Positions 38,477 through 50,959 of a DNA stretch of 64,000 nucleotides are shown here, in pieces. Under the pieces are notes generated by a model. It had not been told where the DNA came from. It did not search any database and saw only the letters and a program-made list of their open reading frames with translations. Source of the DNA: Larix kaempferi (Eukaryota > Streptophyta > Pinopsida > Pinales > Pinaceae); the NCBI GenBank assembly GCA_027924585.1, contig BSBM01001138.1, positions 12,643,001 to 12,707,000 on the forward strand, read 5' to 3'. Numbering within the stretch: the first letter of the stretch is position 1; the number at the start of each line of letters is the position of its first letter. The translations under genes and the position numbers were made by a program.

Positions 38477-39106
38477 ATGAAGATCCTCATGGAAGGAAGG
38501 CAGTTTAAAAACTTAAATGCCATTGAAGGCAAGAGTCAGTCCCTCCCCTCCACCATGCAGCTTCACACAAACAAAATTAATGCAAGTTGTTACAAGATCC
38601 GGGAAAGGATGGAAGTGTTTCTTGAAGCAAGAACCATCCACAATCCTCTCTCAAATGAGGTAGATTCCAAAGAGAATTGGTTTGTGATTAGGAATGAAGC
38701 ATGCAATCCTTCTAAAGTCCTCAAAAAATTAAGTTGGCTCTCCGTAGAACAGGTGAACTGCCCCCCTCTTTCTTTTGATCGCTTCCTTAGCCCTGGGCAT
38801 CAAGGAAAAGGTTCATCAGAGCATTTTGGAAATTGGGGCTTGCTCAACAGAGGCAATCTTTCTAGAGCCGCAGAAGAAAAAGTGGACACGTCCTCCTGGA
38901 GGAAGATATTTTCTAACTTTATAGGGAACTTGGAGGATTACAAAAATATGCTTAGAGTTGTCCACGAATCTACAAGAAGCGTGCTGCAATTCGTCTCTTC
39001 CCTGATAGAGGTGGTGCACCACAACACAAATTGCCTGGCTTGCATGGAGTCGTGCATTGAGGGTTTAGATGGAAATATGAGGGAACTGATGGCGTCAATG
39101 GAATAA
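38477..39106 (+). CDS. Hypothetical 209-codon ORF next to RNase H relic
   Basis: This is the longest uninterrupted open frame between 31 and 53 kb. I do not recognise a family. The protein is mixed-charge with no signal peptide or transmembrane stretch. Residues around 145-205 look helical (SSWRKIF..FIGNLEDYKNM, then HESTRSVLQFVSSLI). The frame stays open for a few codons upstream of the ATG and lies 160 bp after the RNase H relic in the same direction. It is probably part of the same decayed retroelement, a gag-like or accessory protein, but host origin cannot be excluded. Absence of stops over 630 bp in AT-rich DNA is mild evidence for past coding. Confidence 0.35.
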   Translation: MKILMEGRQFKNLNAIEGKSQSLPSTMQLHTNKINASCYKIRERMEVFLEARTIHNPLSNEVDSKENWFVIRNEACNPSKVLKKLSWLSVEQVNCPPLSFDRFLSPGHQGKGSSEHFGNWGLLNRGNLSRAAEEKVDTSSWRKIFSNFIGNLEDYKNMLRVVHESTRSVLQFVSSLIEVVHHNTNCLACMESCIEGLDGNMRELMASME

Positions 39107-39665
39107 GTAAGAAAGGAACTTAGTCAACTGGTTAAAATGAATCATTACAGTCACTTCCAGGAATATCCCTACATTGAAATTCATCTTATGGAAGAAGCCT
39201 CTATTTAGAAACCAAATTATGGAATTTCACGCAAGATGGAATACAAAGATGGTTAAATACTTTAATTTTTTGAATTTTTTTTGTATCTTTCTCTGTAATC
39301 ATTTTATTAGGGTCTATAGTACCCATGCCTTGGAAGAGGAAGGGGAAATAGATGACAAATTGTGGCAAAACAATGAACTGTATGTTGAAGGGTCACTGTC
39401 TTTAGAGGGAAATATTTTGGAAAACTACTATGGTAGAATCCCTATAAAGAATGTTTGTGCTCAATTTTTTTCTAATACAAATATTTTCTCTATTTTTGTT
39501 TAAAAAAATACTTCAAATTGGTCTTGGTACAATTATTTTGAAAATCCAAGGAATTAGAAAGGATCCTTCAAGAAAATATACCCATGGGGAGCTAATTGAA
39601 TACCATTAAAAAATCAAGGACAATGCCAACAAAATAAAAACCCTAATAATGTCCAATCCCTACAA
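39107..39665 (+). other. Decayed coding-like continuation of the element
   Basis: The open frame 39,174-39,503 holds ALEEEGEIDDKLWQNNELYVE, and a fragment with KDPSRKYTHGELIEYH follows near 39,565. They are in line with the ORF at 38,477 and may be its continuation after stops. No family recognised. Confidence 0.3.
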
Positions 39666-41937
39666 GGAGGAAGGATAGCCTACAATTGTTATGAATGTTG
39701 AATGTGGGGACTAACATTGAATAAATATATTTATTAAAGCCCGAGAGTCATATTTTATTCACACTAGTATGGACTAGGCAATTGTAATACCCCGATTTTA
39801 ATCCTTATTTTATGATATTTCGAATCATGTTTTATTTTTAAATGATGAGGTTTATATGATGGGAATAAATCCAAGTGGTATAATTTATATTCACCCCTTG
39901 TTCTAAAAGTGTAAATATTTATATTGTGGAGCTCAAGGAAAATGCCTAAATAGTGAATGCCCACATGTCCAAGCAGTGGGATAGGGTTTTGGTATATATC
40001 ACATGTTTCCAAGAGCCACCACACCATATGGTTGTTACCATGGTGCAACTAAATTATGCAAATTGATGTATAAAAAGAGAGATACATAGTATAATATCCA
40101 CAAAAAATGTTGCTTGATAAGGAACAAGGCGACCATGATACCTCAAGTGGGGAAGAGGAAAGTGGTTGCATGGGTGAATTGACCTTCACACATGTCCATT
40201 CATGGAGTACTACACATTTTTCCCACCCTTCCTTAAAATCTTTCACATCATTTTTTAAAAATTTTGTGTGTCAATTACAAGTGTCACATCCTTGGGAAGA
40301 GAGTAGGCCTCATGCAAAGATAATACTTTATTCACGTGTTTCATTCATCATTCTTTCTCCAATAAACATTATCTATTAACATTATTTCATTATCATTAGG
40401 TCATTAATCCTCTCCCATGTCATGAGATTTCCCTATCCTTAGTTATGGAGAAACCCATATGAATATGGTTGTTATGCCTACTAATTGCAAGAGAATTCCA
40501 TGATCTTATGGTTAGAGAGAGCTTCAGAATGGTTGGGGATTTTATTTTAGCATGAGGAAAAGGGTTGGATCTTATGGGAGAACCACCACTAAAATGTCCA
40601 CAATAGTTGGACTAGACTATAATTTGCAACATGTTGTGTTTGTGCTGAGAGTTACCCTTGATTGAGCTAGATATCTACCACTATAGGGATTAATAGTGGA
40701 CATTTAGTTTATTAGATTATTCCTTATTGCATTGAAGAGCACTTGAGGGAAGGATTTTCCTAAGGTATTGTGGAAACGAATTAACTTTCCTTATGTTTTG
40801 TTTGGATGAGGGGAAGAAGATTAGATTTGAATGAAAGTCCATGGATAATATTAGAGGAGTATTCTTAGAATATATATGGTAGATTTATTAATGGTATGTG
40901 TTCTTGGGAAGTATGGGTTGGGTTGAGTGATAATAGAGCCTTGTAGGAGCTTCCTTTACCATGTCGGTGCGTACCATGGCTTGGATTGGGGGTGGAATCC
41001 ACAGTGTAAAATGTGTGAATGTATATCAGAGGTTGATAGGGTAGTTCTAGATAAGTAAATGTGGACTAGGTAAAAAAATAACATGTAGGTTCCATGCCAT
41101 TTATCAAAATGGCAGTGAAAAGTATTAGATTGAAAAAATGTTTCAACCCTAAATTCTACATACATGCCCCAATTACAATGAAATTTAGAATGAAGGTTCC
41201 CAAATCGGTTACAATCATACTTGTACTTGATCCCAATTTTATGGTTCATCTTGAATTGGGAGATACTACAAATATTACCCTTCAAATAATTAAGGGTGTA
41301 GAAGTTAAACAAATGACTTGAGGAGTGCATAGAAGGGTGTTTTTGATAACCACTGGTGGCTATCAAATTTGGAGTCTAAGTTGAAGGGACTTCATTAAAT
41401 TTTGAGTAATTGACAAAGTATTTAAAAAAATAGTGTTTCATGACCAAAACACTATTCATTGAAGACGGAAGATAAGAAGTGTATTGAAATGGTAAATCTA
41501 GAAAAAAATACAAAATTGTAACTTTTAGATCCAAACTTAGAATGGATCAAAGGGTGAAGCCACTTGAAATATATTCCAGAACATAACATGATTAAATATT
41601 CAATTCCCAAGAAGTTACTTTTGATTGATAGATAGAAAAAGGGGACAAAAACTCTTAACCTTGAACTGTAGAACATAATAATGGATAGCAAAAGGGGACA
41701 AAACCTCTTAACCTTGAACTGTAGAACATAATAATAGATATCAGAAGGGGACAATATTCCAAGAAGAAAGGTGGTGTATAAATACATTGTTTAAGCACAA
41801 AACGTTATGATTAGAACATCACAATGCATATTGAACATTTTTGAACACACTAGAACAACCCATAGGGTCATCATTTTATAACCTCCATACCTACTAAATC
41901 CCTGAAAGTGAGGAAGATATGGTCCAAAAACAGGGGT
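39666..41937. other. Intergenic sequence; possible LTR end at 39,784
   Basis: No gene is supported. TGTAATACCCC at 39,784 is the exact reverse complement of the right end of the solo-LTR-like element at 31,264 (GGGGTATTACA). It may therefore be the edge of another family member, but I find no partner end. A tandem repeat of about 54 bp covers 41,637-41,760 (aaggggacaaaa.ctcttaacc). Open frames at 40,107, 40,956 (minus) and 41,452 (minus) are unsupported. Confidence 0.45.
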
Positions 41938-42399
41938 TGTTGGTCCTAACAATTTCCACAAAATCCACAACGTCTCAAGGTTTAGTCAACAAATGAAGTT
42001 GCGTCGACCATAGTTTACCTGACCATTTAGTCCTCTATTTATCCTACCATTCATTCGTTCCTCCAACTTTCCTAGTCGGGCCTCCAGTTGAATGCTCCTC
42101 TAATCGCTCCAGTTGAATGCTCCTCTAATCGCCTATCGTCTAACGACTGATTGTCTCCAGAAGATCTAAGAGGTGTGATGTACCATCAATGCCTTAGGTT
42201 CCAACACCCCCCCCCATCAGCACAACGCTATGGAGATTTAGGAGGTGAAATTAATTTCTCTGAATCCCCCCCCCATAATTACAAATTCCTAAAGCCCAAT
42301 CATAGCTCGAAGTTTCACAAAATTGGATTCTAGTAACGGATTCCTAAAGATATCAACGATTTGATCATGTGTCATACAATAAAAAATTGGCACAACATT

Positions 42400-43640
42400 T
42401 TATTGTACCAACTGTCTCAGATAATGAATATGTAGTTCAACATGCTTCATCTTTTTATGAGCAATAGGGTTATCAACAACTTGAATAACACCCCGTTTAT
42501 CATAGTAAATAATAGTGGAGGCATGGACATGAAACCCAAGCTCATCGAGAAGATGACAAATCCAAACTACCTAAATACGTGCATTGAAATTGACATGATA
42601 CTCAGATTCAGTACTCGAAAGAGAGATTACTTTTTGTTTCTTACACGACCAGACCAAGGGTCCATAACTTAGTCGAAAAACATAGCCAAAAGTGGACTTG
42701 CGGTCTTCAATGTCGCTACCCTAGTCAAAATCAAAGTACATGACTAGTGGCTCTGGATTGCAACAATATGTTATACCATACTAATAAGTGTCCTTAATGT
42801 AGTGAACAATTCGCTTTGTATCCTTCTTGTGGATTTCTCGAGGATCCTGCATGAACTGAGAAACCACACTAACAACAAAGGAAATATTTGGTCGGATGTG
42901 GATCAAATAAATCAAGCTACCAACCAACTATTGCTAGAGAGTGGAACAAACTCATGGAGAGTCACAATCTTTCAACAATTTCACTCCCAACTGATAAGGT
43001 GTAGCACACGACTTACAGTTGTTCATCTTGGACCACTTCAAAATATCCAAGGCATATTTAGGTTGAGAAAGAAATATACCATCATCCATTGTAAAACTTG
43101 AGTGCCAATAAATAAATGCAAAAGACCAAGGTCAGTCATTTCAAAGGTATCTGTAAGTTGTTTCTTCAAACCCAAAATCAAATTGACATTATTTCCAGCT
43201 ATGAACAAATCATCAACACACAGTGCCACAATCAAAGTATCACCATGAACATGTATTGCTAAATACTGTGATCAAATTCACAACATTTGAAGCTAATAAT
43301 GACAAATAAATTATCAATATTCTCATACCAAGCACGAGGTGCTTGTTTTAGACCATACAATGACTTATTCAGTTGGAAAATAAGACCAAAATCCATCGCA
43401 AATCTAGGAGGTTGCTACATATATATTTCTTTAGTTAGATATCCATAAAGAAAAGCACGTTTAACATCCATTTGATGAATATCCCAACCAAAATGAGCAG
43501 CAAGGGAAAGGATCAGTTGAACATAATTCATCTTTGCAACATGAACAAAGGTTTCAATGTAGTCAATGCCTTCTTTCCAAGATAATCTCTTGGTGATCAA
43601 ACGAGCCTTGTGGTGTTCAACATCATAGTTAGAGGTAAAA
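42400..43640 (-). pseudogene. RT and RNase H of the minus-strand copia, broken
   Basis: RT: 43,600-43,415 has SWKEGIDYIETF then HQMDVKRAFLYGYL, and 43,235-43,038 has CVDDLFIAGNN (the VDD catalytic box is present) followed by KKQLTDTFEMTDLG. RNase H near 42,645-42,400 reads VISLSSTESEYH, then HLLDELGFHVHAS and HKKMKHVELHIHYL. Frames change several times. Confidence 0.7.
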
Positions 43641-44000
43641 TTGGTCTTATAGACCCATCAAAACTTCACGACATTCTTTCCTTGCGGTTGGGGAGCACGT
43701 TCCCACATTTGGGTCTTCTTCAAATAATTAATTGTTGCAGTCATAGAACTCTCCCATTCTGACACACCTAAGCATCAACATACATATTAGGATCATAGGT
43801 GTCAAGAACATGACCCAGTAAGGCAACACTACCACATTATTTTTGACTGCGAGTCTGCCGACCAATACTAGCATTTCCAACATCCAATCCAACAACTTCA
43901 ATCGTCTTAACAACCCACCATGGTAAGTAACTCAGTGATGATTCAAGTAGACTATCCCCAATTATGTGATTCAAGGAAGTTGGACTGCTGATTTTAGTAG

Positions 44001-46310
44001 TCACAGTAGACCGACTACAAGCTGGATTAGAATCAAATTCATTTGTATGGTCATGACTCCAATTATGGGCATAGTTGATCCATATTCTTCAAGAATGTCA
44101 AAATGATAATCGTTCAATGGACCAAAGGAGGAATTAAACGTCTTATTACCAGAAAGTGTCTCATCAAAGATCACACTTCTGCTTAATATGATTTGTTGTT
44201 TGATGATATTAAACAGTCTATTGTATTTCGACTCATTAGAGTATCCCATCATAATGCAAGCATGAATCTTTGGATCCAACTTCTTTCTGCAGTTATCACT
44301 AATATGCCCCCACATCCAAAGGTTCCAAGGTGTCCGATAGAGGTTTTCATTCCCTTCCATCGCTTGAAGGGGGTCATGTCAATGACTGATATGGTCAGAA
44401 TGAGGTTCAGGAGATAATTGAAGCAGTAAACAACTTATTCCCAAAACTTTGTTGGAATATCTTTGGTCTGCAGTAGGCACCTAGCGATTTATACCAAAGT
44501 CCAATTCTTCCTCTCTACGAAACCATTCTACTGGGGGTTGTGAGGGAAAAATCTCTTCCAAGGAATACCATTTTGCAAGAGATATTCTTCAAACTTTCGA
44601 ATCACATATTCACCACCATTGTATGATCTCAAATATTTAATGGGTCGACCACACTGCTTCTTAGCTAGTGCTCTAGATTCCTTGAATATTTCAAATACTT
44701 GACTCTTATTCTTCAAGAAATATACCCATGTAAATATAGCTAAATCATCAATAAATGTCAAAATATATTTCACACCTACTAATGAGGGTTTGTTCATGCA
44801 ACATAGATCACTGTGAATAAGCTCCAGTCAATTATATGCTCGCCATGCTTTCGTGGAATCAAAGGGTGACTGATGATGCATTCCAAGCATGCATCCTTTA
44901 AAAAATCCATCATGTATAATAGTCTTTGGGAGACCAATAAAAATATTGTGAGTTACCATCATCTTCAAAATTTGAAAGTTTAGATGTCCAAGTCGTTCAT
45001 GCCAAATTCGACTTTTGTCGTCGCTTTGAGTGATGAGTGCAGTCGGTCCAATCATCTGGGAAACATACATGGGAGGATCACATAAATTATATTAAATTCC
45101 GTCTTTGGGATCCAAATACCCTAAATAAATATTCCCCCCCTCAAGCCTTAGATCCTTTATGATAAAGTGATTTGACCAAAACTCAACAATCTTCTTTGTC
45201 TTTGTCAGTTGAGCAATGGAAAACAAGTTTTCACTGAAAATAGGTACATGATAAACATTGGATATGAAACCATGCTGAGATTCAACATCACCATTTCTAG
45301 AAACAATGAGAGAATAATCATAAAAAAAATAGATCTTTTGTTCAATATCTCCACTTAAGGACAATAACAAAGAAGCATCCTTTTCCAAGTGATGAATACA
45401 TCCATATTCCACTATCCATTTGGTCTTATTGGTGCAGAAATGTAATGCATGGGAATTGTTAACAACGAAGGTATAATTATTAGAAGGATGATTGGTCAAC
45501 TATCCAGTTGATGCACTATCCCCAAGGTGCTTCAACTTACCTTCTAAATCATTCATCTTTTTCTAGAAATTCTTCTTGACATGTCCCACCTTTGCATAAT
45601 ACCAATAGGTCTTCTTCTTTCAATCCTTCTTCATCGATAATGACTCTTCAGTCTTGCCCTTTGTAGGTTGGTCGATACATTATGGTCATTTATCATGTCA
45701 ACCATGTTCTTTAAAATTTGGCTTGACATTACCTTTTAGCAAGTGAGCCTGATGTTTTCTACCAAGCTTCCCTTCTTCAAGCAACTTTTGTTGATCCTTG
45801 ATCAACAAATCATAGAAAGTATCAAAGGAAAAATATTTACCATCTTGTTTGTGTGACATCCAATTGGCACGGAATGAGGAATATAAAACATCATATGGTG
45901 TCTTCAAATTCATCGAAAATAGATCAATGAGATGTCCATCCTTCATTGGAAAATCCTTTCTACATTCACCCAAATTTAGTTGTATATCCTTGATGCAAGA
46001 TAAATAGTCCTCGATTTGATCAAAGGAAAGAGGTTCCAGAGAGATCAACTCTTTCTCTATCTGCATAACTCCACCTTCATTTATCTTGTTGAATAGGGTC
46101 TTTAGCTTATTCTAGAAAACACGAGGGCAGTCGATCCCGCTTGTATGAAAGCAATTTTCCCTCGAAATGTAGGTCGTGATAACACCCACAACTTCATCCT
46201 TTTTAACATTAATGGTAAGATTAACATCGACGTCCGTCGGGGCAACAATAATAGTCTTCGTGAACTGCCATAGTCCTTTTCTCTTCAATAAGATATCCAT
46301 GTCTGTCACC
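44001..46310 (-). pseudogene. gag, protease and integrase of the minus-strand copia, broken
   Basis: The gag part 46,066-45,698 is helical and charged (KTPYDVLYSSF.A.W). The protease region near 45,425-45,390 reads WIVEYGCIHHL, so the D-S/T-G catalytic motif is replaced. The pre-integrase piece has IWHERLGHLNFQIL. The integrase core at 44,797-44,528 has FIDDLAIFTWVYFLKNK and SYNGGEY. Segment 44,360-44,001 continues with the post-core MWGH...KIHACIMMGYSNESK. Stops separate all parts. Confidence 0.65.
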
Positions 46311-46493
46311 TACATTGCATAATTATGTCCATTGAGAATAACAGGTCATATCCTAGAAGTCATCCTTCTGATCTAACAAATACGATCAAATTTTAGGTAG
46401 AGGTATTAGTCAACAAATCTTCAACCTAGATTCTATCAACCCTAGATCCGACTTAGCACGATCTATAGACAATAGGGATCGGTAAAAAAAAGA

Positions 46494-46505
46494 TCTCTGA
46501 TACCA
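46494..46505 (-). other. Primer binding site of the minus-strand copia
   Basis: The minus strand reads TGGTATCAGAGA, the initiator-Met tRNA-type site, directly next to the LTR end CCAACA (46,511-46,506). Confidence 0.75.
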
Positions 46506-46734
46506 TGTTGGAGAACCTATTATTTTCCTATATCTCCTTCGAACATGGTTCAATCAACTAATCACCAAAAAAACCTAAGACACTGGCCCTTTCGGCATCA
46601 CCTGCGATAATTTCTACACTCTCGGTCTCCTCCTCTATAGACTTACTTTGTGTTGGAATGTATTCTTGTTGTCCCGATTGTTTCTTTTGTGTGGCTTCTT
46701 CTTCCTATGTTAATGGAACTCACCATGCTGGATC

Positions 46735-47965
46735 CTAGTAATTTATAATGTGACTGATATCTTCCATTGAAGTTCTAAACATTGTAGGTAACCATTGCTT
46801 CTCGATATCTCTTTTTGCTTGTACATAGATATGATGCATCCCTTCCTTAAAGCATGCAATACCCTTGTATACATCCATTATCAATGGTTGTATGTGTGGA
46901 ATCCTCCCGATGATGTCTACAATTTCTTTATTATACATGAATAACTCTATGTTGTTATCTATCTGTCTGCACTTAATCTCTATATACCATAAATTTGTAT
47001 ACCTTGATGCTAAGAAGGGCTTCCTGTTCCTGTCAAAGAATTGGCTATCCACCAGCTCCTTCCATCCTACTAGAACAATACATATTTGTATCCAAGTGTA
47101 ATGAAAAGGTGTACCTTTCTCTCCCGCGTCCTGGCAATCCATCAAAAAATCATTCCGAAGGAACGTCGACTAGTTCATTTGTACTCCCTCGATGGACTAG
47201 GCTGCGGCTGCAATTATTGTTGTTGATAATTGGTCTTTGCGACTCTTCCAAGATATATTATAATATAATATATGATATACAAACCTTATTGTTTTGTTGT
47301 TGATATGTTTGACTAACAATCATTTGTCAGCTCTTTGGGTACCATATTTTTTAGTCATTTTCTTCGCAGGGGGTTTCTCCTGCTTCTTATCTAGAAGGGA
47401 ACTCACATATTCTCCCCTAGTTGGTAATACATGGATACACTCTATCAACTTAGAATCAACGAACACAAGTCTTTTCAACCACAAGAACCCACCATGCATG
47501 CATCACAACAACAATTTCACGCACAAATTCACCTATGTGGTCCTCCCGAAATAAGGAATGTCCAACAAATTCAGGAAGCCATAATTCTACAATCTGACTA
47601 TCCATGTCTGAATTTCCAATTCAACCAGTGCCTTTGGGTCTGAACTAGTCTTTTTAATCATTTAATTGTTGTCCACCAAATCTAGAAACTTCTCTTCATT
47701 GGTGAAGTCATGATCCACAAACTAAAACTTGTGTAGACTTCCTAGTAGTTTCTCTTCGATGAGCACCTCCTCTGGAATCTTTGGCACTGGTATATTTGTT
47801 TCCTATGTTTGGTAGAGTGACAGAATTTGTAGTAAGATTCCTTGGCAGAATGTAGTCGCAGGGGAACTTAATAAGATTCGATGCTAGTGTTCCTGGTGTC
47901 TCAGCAGTCCCTACATGTAGTCCTAATTTTGGGTTCTTCGTTCTAGACTATCTTCTGGGTGCCAT
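46735..47965 (-). pseudogene. Extra ORF downstream of gypsy integrase (possible plant-mobile-domain-like protein), broken
   Basis: On the minus strand, from ATG 47,965 (MAPRR), frame-broken translation gives DHDFTNEEKFLDLVD, SDPKALVELEIQTWIVRL, NYGFLNLLDIPYFGRT, VNLCVKLLL and CMHGGFLWL. After about 250 bp of worse decay, 47,145-46,735 is open for 136 codons (QDAGEKGTPFHYTWIQ, RYTNLWYIE, MHHIYVQAKRD). It lies after integrase in the same direction as the gypsy pol at 48,543-50,949, so I treat it as that element's accessory ORF. The pattern of short hydrophobic blocks resembles plant mobile domain proteins, which are known both in host MAIN-type genes and in Ty3/gypsy elements. That assignment is by eye and weak. 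Several stops; not functional. Confidence 0.45.
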
Positions 47966-48362
47966 GGTTTGTCTGGGAACAAACTTCAATTGCCAACCTT
48001 TCTTCTGCTCTAAATATCACTCTCTATCATGATTCTAGTGACTTATGACTTCTGCACTTTCTCCTAGTCACATTTATAATTTTCCACAGGATTGCGTGAG
48101 AAGTTAGGTGCCACTTACTATTTTGATTTCCTTATATTTTCCATCATTAGCCCCCAATTTCCCTGGATTTACCTTAGATTTTCTTTGATTCCGTCCAAAT
48201 CCATACAACTGTCACTCTAGCTCCACCGATTTTGTCATTAATGCTGTCGCGTCTCGGTATTTTCACTACTTTTTAGTCTTTAATGCTTACCGCGTAATTT
48301 CCTTCAATATATCGCGATCCATTTTCTGTGCGCAACTCTTTCTGCGATAGGTCTGGTTATTC

Positions 48363-48446
48363 CTCTATCCTTTCTTTTTCTTGCTTTCTTTCTTTCCTTT
48401 TCTCTTTCTTTTCTTTTCTCTTTCTTTTCTTTTCTCTTTTTTTTCC
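48363..48446. repeat. Polypyrimidine/polypurine run
   Basis: CTTTTCTTTT-type units on the + strand (GAAAAG on the minus) run for about 80 bp between the gypsy integrase end and the accessory ORF. It may have grown from an internal polypurine tract, or be a simple repeat. Confidence 0.7.
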
Positions 48447-48542
48447 AGGTTCTTATACTTAATGCATAGAAGGAAGTCTGTCCCTATACATTTTCAGCTG
48501 GATTTCATTGACAAGTCCTTCTTTAATTTCTCCATCCAAATT

Positions 48543-50949
48543 CTACAACTGAAGAATTCCTCCCTCTATGACAAAATTTATGATATAGGGTTCCAGCCAA
48601 TGGATTATGAACTTACCTGGGTGTTTCTGGTACTTATTTCTATACAATAGCATTAAATCTCCCCTCTGAAATTTCTTCTTCTTAATGCACCTATCATGCC
48701 ATTCTTTCTTGCATGCTTTGTACACATGTAGATGATATCCTGCGACAAAGTGGTCTTCTTCTAGCTGCATCAGGTCTCCTAATATTTTCTCTATTGTATT
48801 CTTATCCATTAGTCATGTCATTGGTGCAATTCACAAACCAGGTACAATGAAATCCATAGGCATGACTGCCTCTTGTCCACATACTAATTTGAAGGGTTTC
48901 TTCCCAGTCAACTTCTTTCTCATAGTTTTTTTAAGCCCATAATACTGCATGAATACTAATATCCCAATCATCTTTATTAAAATTGAAAATATTTTTCAAC
49001 ACAGTATCTAGTATTTTATTGAATGCTTCTACTGTCCCATTTCTTGAGGATGATATGGTGTACTCTTCTGATGGTATATCTTAAATTTTGTGACTAGTGC
49101 ATCGATTTTGTTATTCAAAAAGTGAGTTCCCTGGTCACTCATTGGGATCCATGGATAGCCAAACCTTGTTGCCACATTCTCAAATAGGAACCACGCAGTA
49201 GTCTTTGCATTGCATTCCTTAATTGGTTTTTCTTCGGCCCATCTAGTCAAATAATCTGTCGTGGTAATGATGTATCTTGCTCCTGATCTCTTTGCTGGAG
49301 GATAATGGGTCTAATAAAGTCTACTTCCCATTTCTCAAAAGTTTGTAAAGTAATCGCTGGGACTAATGGAACCTCATCTCTTCTTGATGGTTTTCCAACT
49401 CTTTGACAAACATCGCAAGCTTGATAGTATTCCTTTGCATCCCTATGTATTGTGGGCCATCAGAGTCCTACAAGAAATATCTTTTGTTTTGTTACTTTTC
49501 CTGCATAGTGGCCTCCTACAACTCCTTCATGAGATTCTACCAGTATCATAGGTCTTTCATGTTCTAACACACATCTTCTTAAGATCCCATCAGCGCACAA
49601 CTTATATAAGTTTATTGCCATCAATTGATAATTACTTGCTTTTACTACTAGTTGTTTCTTATGTGCAACCATATGTTCTGATGGGAGTAGTCTCAGTGCT
49701 AAAAAAATGCGCAATCTCTATGAAATATTCATTTACCATGTGTACTGCAAATAGGCGTGCATCAGGCAGGTTGTCATCCAAATTCCTAGTGTCTTCTCCT
49801 GAGGTTAACCACGACAAATGGTCTGGATTGACATTCATCTTTCCTAGTTTCACTATTACTTCAAAGTCATATTCCTGGAAAAATATAAACCATCTACATA
49901 TTCCCCCCCAAACGTTATCTTATTGACTAAGTATTTAAGTGCAAAATAGTCAATATACATCCTAAAATGTGATCCCAATGGATAATGTCTATACTTATGT
50001 AGCACATAAACCATATCCAACCTTTCGTGTTTTGTAGTAGTGTAATTCTACTATGCATTTGACAGCTTCATACTTACAGAGCAATTGGATGGTCTATATC
50101 TCCTTCACCCGGTTGAGCCAATACTGTGCCTAAATAAATAGATGATGCATCTACATGCAAATGAAATTCCTTATTCCAATCTGTAAAAACTAATATTGGT
50201 GCACTTATTAGCTTTTGTTTCAAGATATCCAAGCTTCGTTGGAACTCTTCATTCCAATTGAACTTGAATTCTTTCTTTAACATATTTTCCATAGGTGCAA
50301 TGATCTGCACATATCCCTTAATGAATTTCCTATAATATCCAGTATGTCCCAATGCTGCTCTTAACTATCGCACAAATGTAGGTGGTGGAAAATTCACTAT
50401 TATAGCTATATTTGCAAGGTTTACCAACAATCTTTACTTACATACCACATGTCCTAGTAAGATTCCAAATGGTGCACAAAAAATACACTTCTTCAAACAT
50501 AGAGAAATATAATACTTTCGACACTTATCTAACATTGGGAGAAGGAATTCAATATGATCCTTCAACAATCTAAAGACTAGCCACTCATCCATGTACACCT
50601 CTAAAAATTTATGTATAAATTCCTTGAAAGCTGCGACAACAATTCTTGAAAAGACAACCGACACATTCTTTAATCCAAATGGCATAACAATGTATTGAAA
50701 ACGAACCCATTCTATCGCAAAGGTAGTTTTGTGTCTCTCTTTTTTGGCTATCTTAATATGGTGATACCTATAAAATCCATCTATGAATAAATATGCTTCT
50801 TTTCCTCCCACATTTTCTAATACTTCATCTGTAAAAGGAGGTCAGAAAAGGATTATGCATACAAGCATCATTTAGTTTGTAAAGATCAACACAAATTCTT
50901 ATTCCTCCAGTTTTCTTATCTTGTACCAACATAGGGATCACTAAGTTTT
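48543..50949 (-). pseudogene. pol of a minus-strand Ty3/gypsy element (RT, RNase H, integrase), broken and 5'-truncated
   Basis: From the right: RT begins at the junction 50,949 with DKKTGGIRICVDL. It continues through 50,811-50,434 (AYLFIDGFYRYHHIKIA, VMPFGLKN, and a YMDEW box where YxDD is expected). RNase H is at 50,352-49,930 (HTGYYRKFI, then VFTDWNKEFHLHVDASS). The integrase zinc-binding region is at 49,714-49,460 and its core at 49,250-49,029 (MSDQGTHFLN, STPYHPQ). The C-terminal part lies at 48,809-48,543 (FQRGDLMLLYRNKYQKHPGK). gag, protease and the 5' LTR are missing, replaced by the GTCGG-rich block. Several stops separate the parts. Confidence 0.75.
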
Positions 50950-50959
50950 TTTGACCCAA

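Larger units (their letters stand above)
41938..46506 (-). mobile_element. Ty1/copia retrotransposon, decayed, minus strand
   Basis: On the minus strand the order is PBS (46,505-46,494), gag (46,310-45,698), protease (45,499-45,092), GAG-pre-integrase (45,070-44,828), integrase (44,797-44,001), RT (43,640-43,038) and RNase H (about 42,680-42,400). Integrase before RT defines copia. A polypurine tract (nine G, 42,215-42,207) is followed by TGTTGGAACC, the probable 3' LTR start at 42,206. TGTTGG at 41,938 may be its far end, giving about 269 bp. The 5' LTR next to the PBS ends in CCAACA, but its other end is not clear. Numerous stops and frameshifts; inactive. Confidence 0.75.
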
